Shown here piece by piece: positions 55,558-64,000 of a DNA stretch of 64,000 nucleotides; position 1 is the first letter of the stretch, and each line of letters starts with the position of its first letter. The notes beneath the pieces were generated by a model. It saw nothing but the letters and a program-made list of their open reading frames with translations. It ran no database searches and had not been told where the DNA came from. A program made the position numbers and the translations under genes. The DNA is from Sulfurospirillum sp. (GTDB taxonomy: Bacteria > Campylobacterota > Campylobacteria > Campylobacterales > Arcobacteraceae), in assembly GCA_030491005.1 (NCBI GenBank), contig JAKZMJ010000021.1, positions 1 to 64,000 of the forward strand, in the 5' to 3' direction.

Positions 55558-55950
55558 ATGAATAACAATGAAGTTAAAGTTTATTTTTTATTAAGTGGTT
55601 TTAAAATTGAGCCTAATGAAATTACTGATATTATTGGGATTAATCCCACAAAAACTTATAAAAAAGGAGATAAAAGAACAAAAAAAAGTATTGTAAAATA
55701 TGAAAAGAATGGTTGGATTTTATCAGTGGAAGAAAATAATATTACACAAGTTGATATTCTTTTCAAAAAACTTTTAGAAAAATTATCAAATAAAAAGAAA
55801 CAGATTAAGTCATTAATAAATGTAGAAAAAACTTTCGTAGTTGTTGTATACACATATGATTTAATGCCAGGTATTTGTTATGATTACAAAACTATAGCTG
55901 ATATACATGAATTTGAAGCAAATATAGAACATGATATAATTTGTCTTTAA
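55558..55950 (+). CDS. DUF4279 family protein, likely immunity to toxin tip 2
   Basis: This 130-residue paralogue of 52817-53215 shows clear but partial similarity: FLLSGFKIEPNEITDIIG, NPTKTYKKGDKRTKK, GWILSVEEN, and a final EANIEHDIICL. The ribosome-site region (AATAAGGATAATTATGA) is nearly identical in both copies, while the coding parts have diverged, as expected for immunity proteins tracking different toxin tips. Confidence 0.65.
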   Translation: MNNNEVKVYFLLSGFKIEPNEITDIIGINPTKTYKKGDKRTKKSIVKYEKNGWILSVEENNITQVDILFKKLLEKLSNKKKQIKSLINVEKTFVVVVYTYDLMPGICYDYKTIADIHEFEANIEHDIICL

Positions 55951-56030
55951 TCTATTTTTATATCGTGATATAAAAACTATTGATATTATAAAAGTAGTTT
56001 CAAAGTGATAGATTTAAAATAAGAAGTAAA

Positions 56031-56201
56031 ATGTTTGTTATTTTTACTATATTTATAATAAGTATAGATATATGAATAAATGGGCTTAATGCTTTTGATT
56101 TTGCTTTATTAATAATTGGAATTTATATAAGTTATAGATTATATAAAAAAGGTTTAAATAAAGTATGTACAAATAAAAATTGCATTAACTTTTCTAAATA
56201 A
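56031..56201 (+). pseudogene. Small membrane protein gene with in-frame TGA
   Basis: In the 392-base stretch between the second immunity gene and the broken toxin gene, ATG 56031 opens MFVIFTIFIISIDI, hits TGA at 56073-56075, and the same frame continues as INGLNAFDFALLIIGIYI with SYRLYKKGLNK to a TAA at 56199-56201. A Trp codon there would give an intact two-helix membrane protein of 56 residues. Family unknown. The remaining bases of the gap hold nothing I can identify. Confidence 0.4.
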
Positions 56202-57213
56202 AAATGAGAATAAAATCAACAATCAAATATTTTTTTGATTTAAGTTGTTTCTCAAAAAATTTGACTTTTATTTACAAAATAAATATAATAGCAATATATA
56301 GTAATTTTTATATAAAAGATGGAAGAGAAAAAGGATTTTTGATTGTATTACTATAAATGGAATGAAGAAAAAAACAAGCAATTAAAAAAAGAAAGAAAGA
56401 TATCTTTTGAAGAAATAGTGAATTATATCACTAATTGTCAAGTTTCACCACGTTGTACCATTCCAAAAACAATATCTTGAAACACATCTGGTAAAATCTT
56501 AAATATTTCAGGTTTCGTTTGAAACCAACTTTGAACTGCATTAAATGGAGTTCTGACTTTTAATTCTTTTCTTAAAGAACCATGTCTTCTATTGAAGTTG
56601 TAGTATATCAAAAATTTATTTAAATCTTTTTTAACATCATCTATATTTTCATAGTCTTGGGCTTTGATTGTAGCATTTTTAATAGTTCCGTTTACTCTTT
56701 CTACCATTCCATTGGTTTGTGGTGTATATGGAGCTGTTAGTCTATGTTCTATACTATCTTCTTTACATTCTACATCAAACTTGTGATTACCACTTACAAT
56801 TCCTTTGCCTCTTGCCCATTTATCTGTAAATTCCAATCCATTATCTGTTAAAATATGAGTTAAGTAAAAAGGAAAAAACTCTTTACAAACTTTTAGAAAT
56901 TCAACTGCATTATTAGATGATTTGTTTTCATATACTTTGTAATATAGTAGCCTTGTAGCTCTGTCTATTGCTACAAATAGATAAAACTTTTGTTTATCAA
57001 ACTTTGGTAAATAGGTTACATCTATATGCAAATATCCAGGTTCGTATTCTTTAAATTTCTTTGCTTTTTCTTTTTGTTCTTGTGGGACTCTATTTATATC
57101 AAATGCTTTTAAAGTTCTATAGATATTACTTCTATTTGCATTTGGGATAATATCAACTATTGTATCTGTTAAGTCATCTAGCTCCATCCAAGTCATTGTC
57201 CTAACTACTTTTA

Positions 57214-57768
57214 ATGATGCTCCACCGACCCAAGGGTACGGGGTATCTTTTTCTATAAATCAAACTTTAATTGTCCATCATATATTTTGACATATTCTTT
57301 TTCATTTGAGCCTTGATTTTTAATATAATTTTTAATTGTATCTTTACTTGCGTAGAGTCCAACTGTATTTACATAATATCCACTTGTCCAAAGACTTGAA
57401 CCCCACATTTCTTTTTTTAATTGAGGAAATTGTTTAAATATCTCTCTTGCTGTTATACTTTTTATTGTAGTTACTAGTTTAGTTACAGATATTGTTGGTA
57501 CACTTTGAACTAAAAAATGTACATGATCTTCATCATTACCAATTTCTACAAATACAATTTCATATCTTTGAGATATATCAATACATACTTCTCTAAGTTT
57601 TTTATCTATTTTATTATCAAATACTTTTTTTCTATATTTAGCTGGAAATACCAAATGATATAGTAGTAAAGTCTTATTATGACTTTTATATATATGTTCA
57701 TCTCTCATATCTCTATTATAGCTAACTTGTTAACGACCCAAGGGTACGGGGAATTAACCCTTTTTTAG
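57214..57768 (-). mobile_element. IS200/IS605-like element (tnpA only)
   Basis: The boundaries come from comparison with the uninterrupted sister IS481 (around 61281): the target ...ACTACTTTTA/TTAACTC... is split here. Near both ends there is a direct 18-base repeat, CGACCCAAGGGTACGGGG (57226 and 57734 onward), likely part of the subterminal hairpins. There are no inverted ends and no target duplication, as usual for IS200-type elements. Confidence 0.75.
57253..57708 (-). CDS. tnpA: IS200-family Y1 (HUH) transposase TnpA
   Basis: This 151-residue protein has YHLVFPAKYRKKVF (about 17-30), the metal-binding HUH motif DHVHFLVQ (about 61-68), and the catalytic Tyr region SLWTSGYYVNTVGLY (about 105-119). 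It nicks and rejoins single-stranded DNA. Full length and apparently active. ATG at 57708. Confidence 0.9.
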   Translation of the reverse strand: MRDEHIYKSHNKTLLLYHLVFPAKYRKKVFDNKIDKKLREVCIDISQRYEIVFVEIGNDEDHVHFLVQSVPTISVTKLVTTIKSITAREIFKQFPQLKKEMWGSSLWTSGYYVNTVGLYASKDTIKNYIKNQGSNEKEYVKIYDGQLKFDL

Positions 57769-58276
57769 ATTAACTCTTTTTCTAAAGATGTTAAAGTTGT
57801 TTTTATATTATGTGGTCTTGAACTTTTATCTTCAATAAAATCCCTATCTTTCCATTTAGAGATAGTTTTAATATTTAGATTATAATTATTTGCTAATTCA
57901 ACATTTGTTAAATTAGATTTCTGTATTATTTCTCTTATGTGCTGGTTTGTTCTAGCATTAGAGTGATAGGTTTGTGACATATTTTAAATCCTTATGTGTT
58001 GTAAAGATTTTACACTTATGTTGTTTAATCTATCACTTTCTTATTTATGAAACTAGGCAACCATAACGTGGTGAAACTGGACAACTAATGATAGAGTTAT
58101 TGATATTGTTGATAATCCTAGTTCTAATTTTGATAATCAAAAATGCTATATTATTAATATCAATAATTATGCTTGGGTTGTTCCTTTTATCCAAAAAAAG
58201 AAAGAAAGGTTTTTAAAAACTGCATTTCAAAGCAGAAAACACCAAAAAATTTATTTTACTAAGTAAAGGATTTATT

Positions 58277-58582
58277 ATGAGTAATGATTTAAATTATAAA
58301 CTAGATGAAGAAGAATTAAAAATTTTAGAAGATATAGAAAATGGTAATTATGTTTCACTAAAAGAAACTAATTCTAAAGAGTTTAAAAAAGAAATGGTAA
58401 TAGCAAAAATAGCAGCTAAAAATACTATTGAAAGATTAACTAAAAAGAAAACTTATACTATGAAGTTAATTGAAAATGATGTAGAAAGTATTAAAGGAAT
58501 GGCACTTGAAAAAGGTTTACCTTATCAAACTTTTATAGCTTCTATAATTCATCAAATAGCAACTAAACAAATTAAAGTTTAA
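58277..58582 (+). CDS. BrnA/CopG-like antitoxin
   Basis: This 101-residue protein has an acidic N-terminal half (DEEELKILEDIENGNYV) that should bind the toxin. A C-terminal ribbon-helix-helix-like part, YTMKLIENDVESIKGMALEK with LPYQTFIASIIHQIA (about 65-97), should bind the operator. It follows the BrnT-like gene by 10 bases with AAAGGA upstream. The gene is intact although its toxin partner is disrupted. Family call by pattern and context. Confidence 0.7.
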   Translation: MSNDLNYKLDEEELKILEDIENGNYVSLKETNSKEFKKEMVIAKIAAKNTIERLTKKKTYTMKLIENDVESIKGMALEKGLPYQTFIASIIHQIATKQIKV

Positions 58583-58608
58583 AATGAAATTATTGTTAAT
58601 TAATCTAA

Positions 58609-59481
58609 GTGGAGTATCAAATTTTTAAACCATTTAAACCTAAAACCCCAATAAAGAATTTCTTACAAAGCTTTTTAAAACCTTTTCTTAAAACCCTTCT
58701 AATCCTAATCCTTCCTTTTATTCTCATATCTTGTAATAGTTCAAATGATACTAATACAAAAAAGTTAAAAGAACTTATAGTATCTCCTACACAAATAAAC
58801 CTAAGAGTACATCAAGTAAAAACTTTAAGTATAGAAGCTATATATAAAGATAATACAAGGGAAATATTACAAAGTGCTATAAACTATGACATACAAGATT
58901 CAAGTATTGTTTCATATGATAGTTCTACAAATATATTAAAAGCTTTAAAACAAGGTAGTACAACAATTAGTTTTACTAAAGATGGTATTACTTCTAATAT
59001 TATAAATATCACTATTTATCCTGCTTTAAATACAAGTAATATTTCTGCTTTAAATTTTGCATCTTTATATTTAGACTCTATTCCTGTAAATGCCTCAAAA
59101 ACTACCTATGATGAAAAACTTTTTTCTATGATAAGAGGAAATATATATGATATTAATGATGAACCTTTAGAAGATGTAAAAGTATCTGTATTAGATAATG
59201 ATGATTATGGTTGGCTTTTAAGTAAAAGTAATGGTACTTATACTTTAGGTATTGAAGGTGGAAAAGATATAAATGTAGTTTATTCTAAGAATGGATATAT
59301 ATCTGTACATAGAAAAGTATATGCCTTACCAAATGATTGGACAATTGTAGCAAGTGTAAATATGGTAAAACTTGATACAAAAGTTACAAGTATTGATTTA
59401 AGTAATACAAATACTCAAATACATAACTCAAGTACTATAAGTGATGATAGAGGAAGTAGATCTACTACTTTAGTATTTAAT
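58609..59481 (+). pseudogene. 5' part of an Rhs-family lipoprotein gene, truncated by IS481 copy 2
   Basis: About 291 native residues from a GTG at 58609. There is a long basic leader, a hydrophobic stretch and a lipobox ILISC (Cys about 42). A bacterial Ig-like domain follows (about 55-140; LIVSPTQINLRVHQVKTLSI), then a carboxypeptidase-regulatory-like fold (about 175-245). After STTLVF the frame runs 12 more codons inside the IS and stops at 59520. This is the N-terminus expected of large Rhs/YD-repeat lipoproteins; the shell, core and tip are missing. The start is uncertain because the ribosome site is weak. Confidence 0.7.
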
Positions 59482-59691
59482 TGTCCAGTTTCACCACGTT
59501 ATGGTTGCCTAGTTTCATAAATAAGAAAGTGATAGATTAAACAACATAAGTGTAAAATCTTTACAACACATAAGGATTTAAAATATGTCACAAACCTATC
59601 ACTCTAATGCTAGAACAAACCAGCACATAAGAGAAATAATACAGAAATCTAATTTAACAAATGTTGAATTAGCAAATAATTATAATCTAAA

Positions 59692-61185
59692 GAGCTACTT
59701 GCAAATTCAATCACAATCAAATATATAATTCTTAATAGTAACTATTTTAAGCTTTAAAAAAATAGTTATTATTTCTAACTTGCATAATTTACAATATATT
59801 TACCAAATTTATTAAAAAATCACATTTTTTTCTCCATTCCTTATGGTTAAATTGTAAAATTCAGTATTTTTATATAAATTTCTATCAATGGTCATGTAAT
59901 AAGTTTTAAACTTTGATGTATACAAATAGATAAAATTCCAAATGCTAAAACGCAAGCTACCTTATTTGCCCCTTGATAGTATATTTTATCACATCCAAAG
60001 TCATCTTTTAAGTATTTATTTACTCGCTCTACCATACTTCTTTGCTTGTAGTGATGTTTATCTGATGCTTGAGTCAAATTTAAATATTCAAATTTTTCTT
60101 TTTTCTCTTTTGCTAAAGCTATTTTTTCTTTTAGCACTTTAGAGTTTTTAGGATTTATATCTATGATTGGTTTATGATTTAACTCTTCAGAATACTCTGC
60201 AATAATATCACTATCATATCCAGCATCAAGTAAATCATGAAGATACATTACTCTTTTGCTAGTTTCATTTATAAGTGGAAGTGCTACAGAACTATCATGA
60301 ACATTTGCACCACTATAAAATGCAACTACTGGTATATCTCCATCAACAACACTAATATGAAGTTTACCACCTATCCAAACTTCTCTATTACCTTTTGAAT
60401 TTTGTTTAATACCAACTCCACATGATGTTGATACAAGTGATAACATATCATTAGTAGTTTTCATATCTTTTTGAAGTTCAAGAATCTTTGGTTTTATAGC
60501 TTCTCTTTTCTCACCTTTTTTAGGTCTTCCAACTTTATTTTTTACTTTCTCTTTTTTCTCAACTTTTACAGGTTTTTCCCTAAGTGGTATTTTAGTAGCA
60601 TCACTTGCATTATACATAAATATAGTATCTGACAAATATTCTTCTATGAATTTTTGATGAGTTTTCTCAGCTATTTTCATATCACTAAGTTGTTCAAACA
60701 CTCTACTAAATTTAGATTCACTAGGAATATCTATTTTATATCTCCATCCACATAATACTCGCAATATTCTATCCCTATGCAGTCTATGAATTAAATCTCT
60801 TGTTGTTTGTATATTATAAACTGATTTAGCAATAAATGCCCTTGCTATTTCTTCTCTATCTTTTGGAGTGTTTGTAATTGTTACAATTGTAACATGCTTT
60901 TCTATTTGGGCAAAATCTAATATTTTTATTAATTTTTCTTCTTTAGTGCTTAGTGTTCCTAGTTGTTCTTTTATCTCAGGAAATAAACAATTTTCATGGT
61001 TTATAATCCTAAGCCACATTTTTGAAAGATTTGAAGATAATTTTGGTATAATATTTTTCATAAGTTGAATCTCTTTTCTGTTAAATTTTAGGATATAAAA
61101 TTATAACTTATTTGAAATTTGATTCAACTTTTTTTACAAATAAAAACCTAAATTATGAACTTATTTGCTAATTTGCAAGTGGCTC
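59692..61185 (-). mobile_element. 1494-bp IS element, copy 2
   Basis: Same length and ends as 7173-8666 (left end here GAGCTACTTGC, one change). The target duplication TAAA lies at 59688-59691 and 61186-61189. The empty site is seen in IS481 copy 1. The target is the complement of that used by copy 1 (TTTA). Confidence 0.85.
59892..61061 (-). CDS. DDE transposase of the 1494-bp IS (copy 2)
   Basis: 389 residues, differing from the copy at 7372-8541 at two positions in the readable alignment. All motifs (DGDIPVVAFYSG, LLDAGYDSD, MVERVNKYLKDD) are kept. Probably functional and able to act on both copies. Confidence 0.85.
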   Translation of the reverse strand: MKNIIPKLSSNLSKMWLRIINHENCLFPEIKEQLGTLSTKEEKLIKILDFAQIEKHVTIVTITNTPKDREEIARAFIAKSVYNIQTTRDLIHRLHRDRILRVLCGWRYKIDIPSESKFSRVFEQLSDMKIAEKTHQKFIEEYLSDTIFMYNASDATKIPLREKPVKVEKKEKVKNKVGRPKKGEKREAIKPKILELQKDMKTTNDMLSLVSTSCGVGIKQNSKGNREVWIGGKLHISVVDGDIPVVAFYSGANVHDSSVALPLINETSKRVMYLHDLLDAGYDSDIIAEYSEELNHKPIIDINPKNSKVLKEKIALAKEKKEKFEYLNLTQASDKHHYKQRSMVERVNKYLKDDFGCDKIYYQGANKVACVLAFGILSICIHQSLKLIT

Positions 61186-62012
61186 TAAATATTAAAACTA
61201 TCTCTAAATGGAAAGATAGGGATTTTATTGAAGATAAAAGTTCAAGACCACATAATATAAAAACAACTTTAACATCTTTAGAAAAAGAGTTAATAAAAGT
61301 AGTGAGAACAATGACTTGGATGGAACTAGATGACCTAGTAGATACAATGGTTGATATTATCCCAAATGCAAATAGAAGTAATATCTATAGAACTCTAAAA
61401 GCATTTGATATAAATAGAGTCCCACAAGAACAAAAAGAAAAAGCAAAGAAATTTAAAGAATACGAACCTGGATATTTGCATATAGATGTAACATATTTAC
61501 CAAAGTTTAATAAACAAAAGTTTTATCTATTTGTAGCAATAGACAGAGCTACAAGGCTACTATATTACAAAGTATATGAAAACAAATCATCTAATAATGC
61601 AGTTGAATTTCTAAAAGTTTGTAAAGAGTTTTTTCCTTTTTACTTAACTCATATTTTAACAGATAATGGATTGGAATTTACAGATAAATGGGCAAGAGGC
61701 AAAGGAATTGTAAGTGGTAATCACAAGTTTGATGTAGAATGTAAAGAAGATAGTATAGAACATAGACTAACAGCTCCATATACACCACAAACCAATGGAA
61801 TGGTAGAAAGAGTAAACGGAACTATTAAAAATGCTACAATCAAAGCCCAAGACTATGAAAATATAGATGATGTTAAAAAAGATTTAAATAAATTTTTGAT
61901 ATACTACAACTTCAATAGAAGACATGGTTCTTTAAGAAAAGAATTAAAAGTCAGAACTCCATTTAATGCAGTTCAAAGTTGGTTTCAAACGAAGCCTGAA
62001 ATATTTAAGATT

Positions 62013-63419
62013 TTACCAGATGTGTTTCAAGATATTGTTTTTGGAATGGTACAACGTGGTGAAACTTGACACTTTCATATCTACATTCTCTTCGGTCTGG
62101 CGAGCAATAAGTATATATTCCAACATTTTATTAAAGCTTTTAAAATTAAACATTGTTGTTAAAAAATTAATACCTACAAAGAACTCTTCTCTGTTACCAA
62201 TATTATCACGAAGTTCCATATATAAATCATCATCAAGTTCTTGTACTGTATGAAATAAGAAAGCTAATATATTAAGGCTACAAAGTGTTTTAGATAGATT
62301 TTCTTTTCCATGACCAAAGTTGTGATCTAAATGATAGCCTTTAGTTTTTAAAGTATTGTTATTTTCATTTTCGATTTTCCATCTACTTCGTCCTGCTGTT
62401 GCTATATCTATAACATTATTTACATTCAAAGATATATCAGTAACAAAGCTATTATGATATAGTTTCTTACCCGTAGCATTAGTAACTATAACTTCACACC
62501 AGTTTACTTCTTGTGGTGGATGTTGTGTATCTCCTTGTGGATTTTTAATTGCTAAATTATTAATATAGTTATATGTAAAAATTTGCTTTTTACCATTAAT
62601 CATTTTGGATATTATTTTTGTATCAATAGTATTTAGATTTTTTATCATTTCTATTTGTTCATATAAGTATTTATGTGATGTTGGTTTAGCTACAAATATA
62701 TATGAATGGCTCTTATCTAATACTTTTTTTATCATAGGTTCTCTTGAATATAAATCATCACCTAAAATAATAAGTTTTTTATTAGTTGGATTATTAAAAC
62801 TATCTAGCCATCTTTTAGAAGCATTTACTTCACAATCTTGTTTATCTTTACCATCATTATTTGATATAAACTCTTGCATCAATGGTATAACTTTTTTTAT
62901 ATCAGGATGTACTATTGTTGGAGTTATAACACTATGATAGTAATGTACTTCACCTGTATCACTATTAGTTTTACTTTGACAACATTTACAAGATATATTT
63001 TTACTTGAATGATAATGAGTACCATCTAATGCTACAAGCATATAATCATCTTTAAAATAAAATTTATCTAATATTCCTATATCTCTTAACTTATCAAGTA
63101 TTATTTCATATACTTTTTTAAAACTATTGGGTGTTATTTTATCCAACATGTTTCGTATATGATTATCACTTGGTATATCAGATATTCCAAACATAGTTTG
63201 TGCATTACTGATACCTTTTCTTGTATCAATATCCCTTTGAAAACTTAAGCAAGATTTATTTTGAAAATAAAATACACTAAATGCTGATAATATAATATCT
63301 TTTAAACTATAAACTAGATTTGTTCTTTGTTTTCTAGTATCTTCTACATTTGATATATTATCTGTAAATGATTCTATTAAAAAATCGAAAATATTTGTCT
63401 GTCTCATTTGTTTAAACAC
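62013..63419 (-). CDS. DDE transposase of the 1548-bp IS (copy 2, C-terminus altered)
   Basis: Identical to the product of 51346-52707 over nearly all its length, but the native end (MKGYIM) is replaced: after NVDMK the frame runs into IS481 copy 2 and adds about 15 foreign residues before stopping at 62013. The catalytic residues are unaffected. Confidence 0.8.
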   Translation of the reverse strand: MFKQMRQTNIFDFLIESFTDNISNVEDTRKQRTNLVYSLKDIILSAFSVFYFQNKSCLSFQRDIDTRKGISNAQTMFGISDIPSDNHIRNMLDKITPNSFKKVYEIILDKLRDIGILDKFYFKDDYMLVALDGTHYHSSKNISCKCCQSKTNSDTGEVHYYHSVITPTIVHPDIKKVIPLMQEFISNNDGKDKQDCEVNASKRWLDSFNNPTNKKLIILGDDLYSREPMIKKVLDKSHSYIFVAKPTSHKYLYEQIEMIKNLNTIDTKIISKMINGKKQIFTYNYINNLAIKNPQGDTQHPPQEVNWCEVIVTNATGKKLYHNSFVTDISLNVNNVIDIATAGRSRWKIENENNNTLKTKGYHLDHNFGHGKENLSKTLCSLNILAFLFHTVQELDDDLYMELRDNIGNREEFFVGINFLTTMFNFKSFNKMLEYILIARQTEENVDMKVSSFTTLYHSKNNILKHIW

Positions 63420-63580
63420 TCCTGTTTATGGGCTTTTATAGGATATATTATAGCTAAAATTAGGTATTAAAAAGCTTGATAAAGCCTTTAAATAAAGGGT
63501 ATTAGTGAATTTGTTTAGTAGTGATTTTTGATATTATTTTGGAAGATTTTAGCTATATAAATTTTCACTTAGAATTGCTG
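62072..63580 (-). mobile_element. 1548-bp IS element, copy 2, missing one end
   Basis: The right end TTAGAATTGCTG (63569-63580) is intact and abuts hsdR. The other end is lost: about 39 bp are missing where IS481 copy 2 begins. It is in inverted orientation relative to copy 1. Without both ends it should not transpose. Confidence 0.8.
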
Positions 63581-64000
63581 GGCAGAAGCTATTGAAAATA
63601 ATATGAGAAAACTTATCATTGATGAGAATCCAGTAAATCCAAAATACTTTGATAAGATGTCAGAACTTCTTGATGAGCTAATCAAAGAAAGAAAAGATGG
63701 CGCATTAGAGTATAAAAAATATTTGGAAAAAATAAAAGAGTTAGCTTCAAAAGTAACTAAGCCAAATAGAGGTAAAAACTCTGATTATCCAACTTCTTTA
63801 GATACTTCTGCAAAAAGAGCATTGTACGATAATCTTGATAATGATGAAGTCTTAGCTATTAAAATGGATACAGCGATTAGATATAATAAAGATGATAGTT
63901 GGATAGGTAATATGATGAAAGAGAGGAAAATCTCTAAAGTAGTTAAATTAGAATTAGGTAATAAAGCAGATAAATTAGATGAAATAATGGAGTTGATAAA
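63581..64000 (+). pseudogene. hsdR: 3' fragment of a type I restriction subunit gene (HsdR), 5' part lost
   Basis: The frame from 63582 reads AEAIENNMRKLIIDENPVNP, then KYFDKMSELLDELIKERKDG, and later TSAKRALYDNL and DDSWIGNMMKERKISK. These match the C-terminal helical region of HsdR (type I restriction motor subunit), which contacts the methyltransferase. The 1548-bp IS occupies the position where the rest should be, and nothing upstream in the window encodes the nuclease or helicase domains. The frame remains open at the window edge. Confidence 0.8.

Larger units (their letters stand above)
56438..57980 (-). pseudogene. IS481-family transposase, split by IS200-like element
   Basis: The N-terminal piece (57980-57769) has a helix-turn-helix, NVELANNYNLNIKTISKWKD. 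The C-terminal piece (57213-56438) is the rve integrase core: HIDVTYLPKF (first Asp), LTDNGLEFTDKW (second Asp), and QTNGMVERVNGTIKNA (Glu), ending near the left terminal repeat. Together they would make about 327 residues. The insertion removes continuity, so only a 252-residue C-terminal product could be made from an internal ATG at 57196. Confidence 0.8.
56436..58083 (-). mobile_element. IS481-family element copy 1, carrying an IS200-like insertion
   Basis: The inverted ends are TGTCAAGTTTCACCACG and, at the right, the complement of TGTCCAGTTTCACCACG. A 6-bp target duplication ACTAAT lies at 56430-56435 and 58084-58089. The transposase gene is divided by a second element at 57214-57768. 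Sister copy at 59482-62071. Confidence 0.85.
56343..58266 (+). pseudogene. BrnT-like toxin gene split by an IS481-family insertion
   Basis: The 5' part starts at TTG 56343 (AAGGAT upstream) and reads YYYKWNEEKNKQLKKERK, then ISFEEIVNYITN, to 56435. The 3' part resumes at 58090 as DRVIDIVDNPSSNFDNQK, then CYIININNYAWVVPFI and FLKTAFQSRKHQKIYFTK, stopping at 58264-58266. Removing the element and one ACTAAT duplicate restores an 89-residue frame exactly. WDEEKN...ISFEE and LKT..PSRK-type endings are typical of BrnT-like RNase toxins. The antitoxin gene follows after 10 bases and is intact. Confidence 0.7.
59585..62069 (+). pseudogene. IS481-family transposase copy 2, split by the 1494-bp IS
   Basis: The first 35 residues (MSQTYHSNARTNQHIRE... 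to NNYNL) run from ATG 59585 to the insertion at 59691. The rest resumes after 61185 with IKTISKWKDRDF and holds the full integrase core to the stop at 62067-62069. Between 61155 and 62069 a chimeric frame begins with codons from the inserted IS, so an N-terminally altered protein of about 304 residues could still be made. Confidence 0.8.
59482..62071 (+). mobile_element. IS481-family element copy 2, interrupted by the 1494-bp IS
   Basis: The ends TGTCCAGTTTCACCACG (59482 onward) and the complement of TGTCAAGTTTCACCACG (ending 62071) are intact. The flanks TTTAAT on the left and CTTTCA on the right do not match, so no target duplication is present. On the left lies an Rhs gene and on the right the transposase gene of another IS. 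Confidence 0.85.

Noticed and set aside
61155..62069. Intact 304-residue transposase starting at 61155
   Set aside because: The first 11 or so codons come from the end of the inserted 1494-bp IS. The native start is at 59585, so this is a chimeric remnant.
51185..63580. Composite transposon bounded by the two 1548-bp IS copies
   Set aside because: Copy 1 has its own 9-bp duplication on both sides and copy 2 lacks one end, so they inserted separately and do not mobilise the segment as a unit.
1..64000. CRISPR arrays, tRNA or rRNA genes
   Set aside because: No regularly spaced short direct repeats and no recognisable tRNA or rRNA sequence were seen on either strand by eye. A tool such as tRNAscan-SE would be needed to exclude tRNAs fully.

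Overview
The window is AT-rich chromosomal DNA (roughly 27-30% GC by eye) from a member of the Campylobacterota, most likely Arcobacteraceae. The support is an epsilon-type frdCAB fumarate reductase followed directly by a pair of dynamin-like GTPases (the same order as around Cj0408-Cj0412 in Campylobacter jejuni), plus a complete nuo operon that keeps nuoE and nuoF, which Campylobacter and Helicobacter lack. The species cannot be named from sequence alone.

Layout. (1) 1-5.7 kb: minus-strand accessory genes (GIY-YIG protein, RhuM protein, HNH nuclease, ABC-type ATPase, phospholipase A2-like lipoprotein). They are separated by four hairpins that look like integron attC sites lying just 3' of stop codons, so this is probably an integrase-less cassette array. 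The ATPase/HNH pair resembles the Septu (PtuA/PtuB) defence system. (2) 5.7-10.3 kb: an insertion-sequence nest, with two IS4-family copies and a 1494-bp IS inside the first. (3) 10.3-16.9 kb: a complete type I Wadjet operon, jetABCD. (4) 17-25.6 kb: housekeeping genes (DUF4395 protein, cheV, tcdA, greA, argC, lpxH-like, pentapeptide protein, tautomerase, msrB-msrA fusion) with one IS5-family insertion. (5) 25.8-44 kb: nuoA-N with gltA between nuoF and nuoG, then frdCAB. As given, nuoA and nuoCD each carry a one-base frameshift in a homopolymer. (6) 44-48.4 kb: two dynamin-like GTPases. (7) 48.4-64 kb: a second accessory region. It holds a one-polypeptide HpaII-like methyltransferase-endonuclease, Rhs/YD-repeat toxin fragments with immunity genes, a BrnT-like toxin split by an IS, its antitoxin, five IS copies (some nested), and the 3' end of an hsdR gene.

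How it fits together. The core (nuo, gltA, frd) is respiratory and TCA-cycle machinery. The flanks are defence and conflict islands: Septu-like, Wadjet, type II restriction-modification, a type I restriction remnant, toxin-antitoxin and Rhs toxin/immunity. They are heavily rearranged by insertion sequences. Target-site duplications and undisrupted sister copies allow much of the insertion history to be reconstructed from the sequence itself.

Limits. No tRNA, rRNA or CRISPR array was recognised. All family assignments come from motif recognition; no database search was run.
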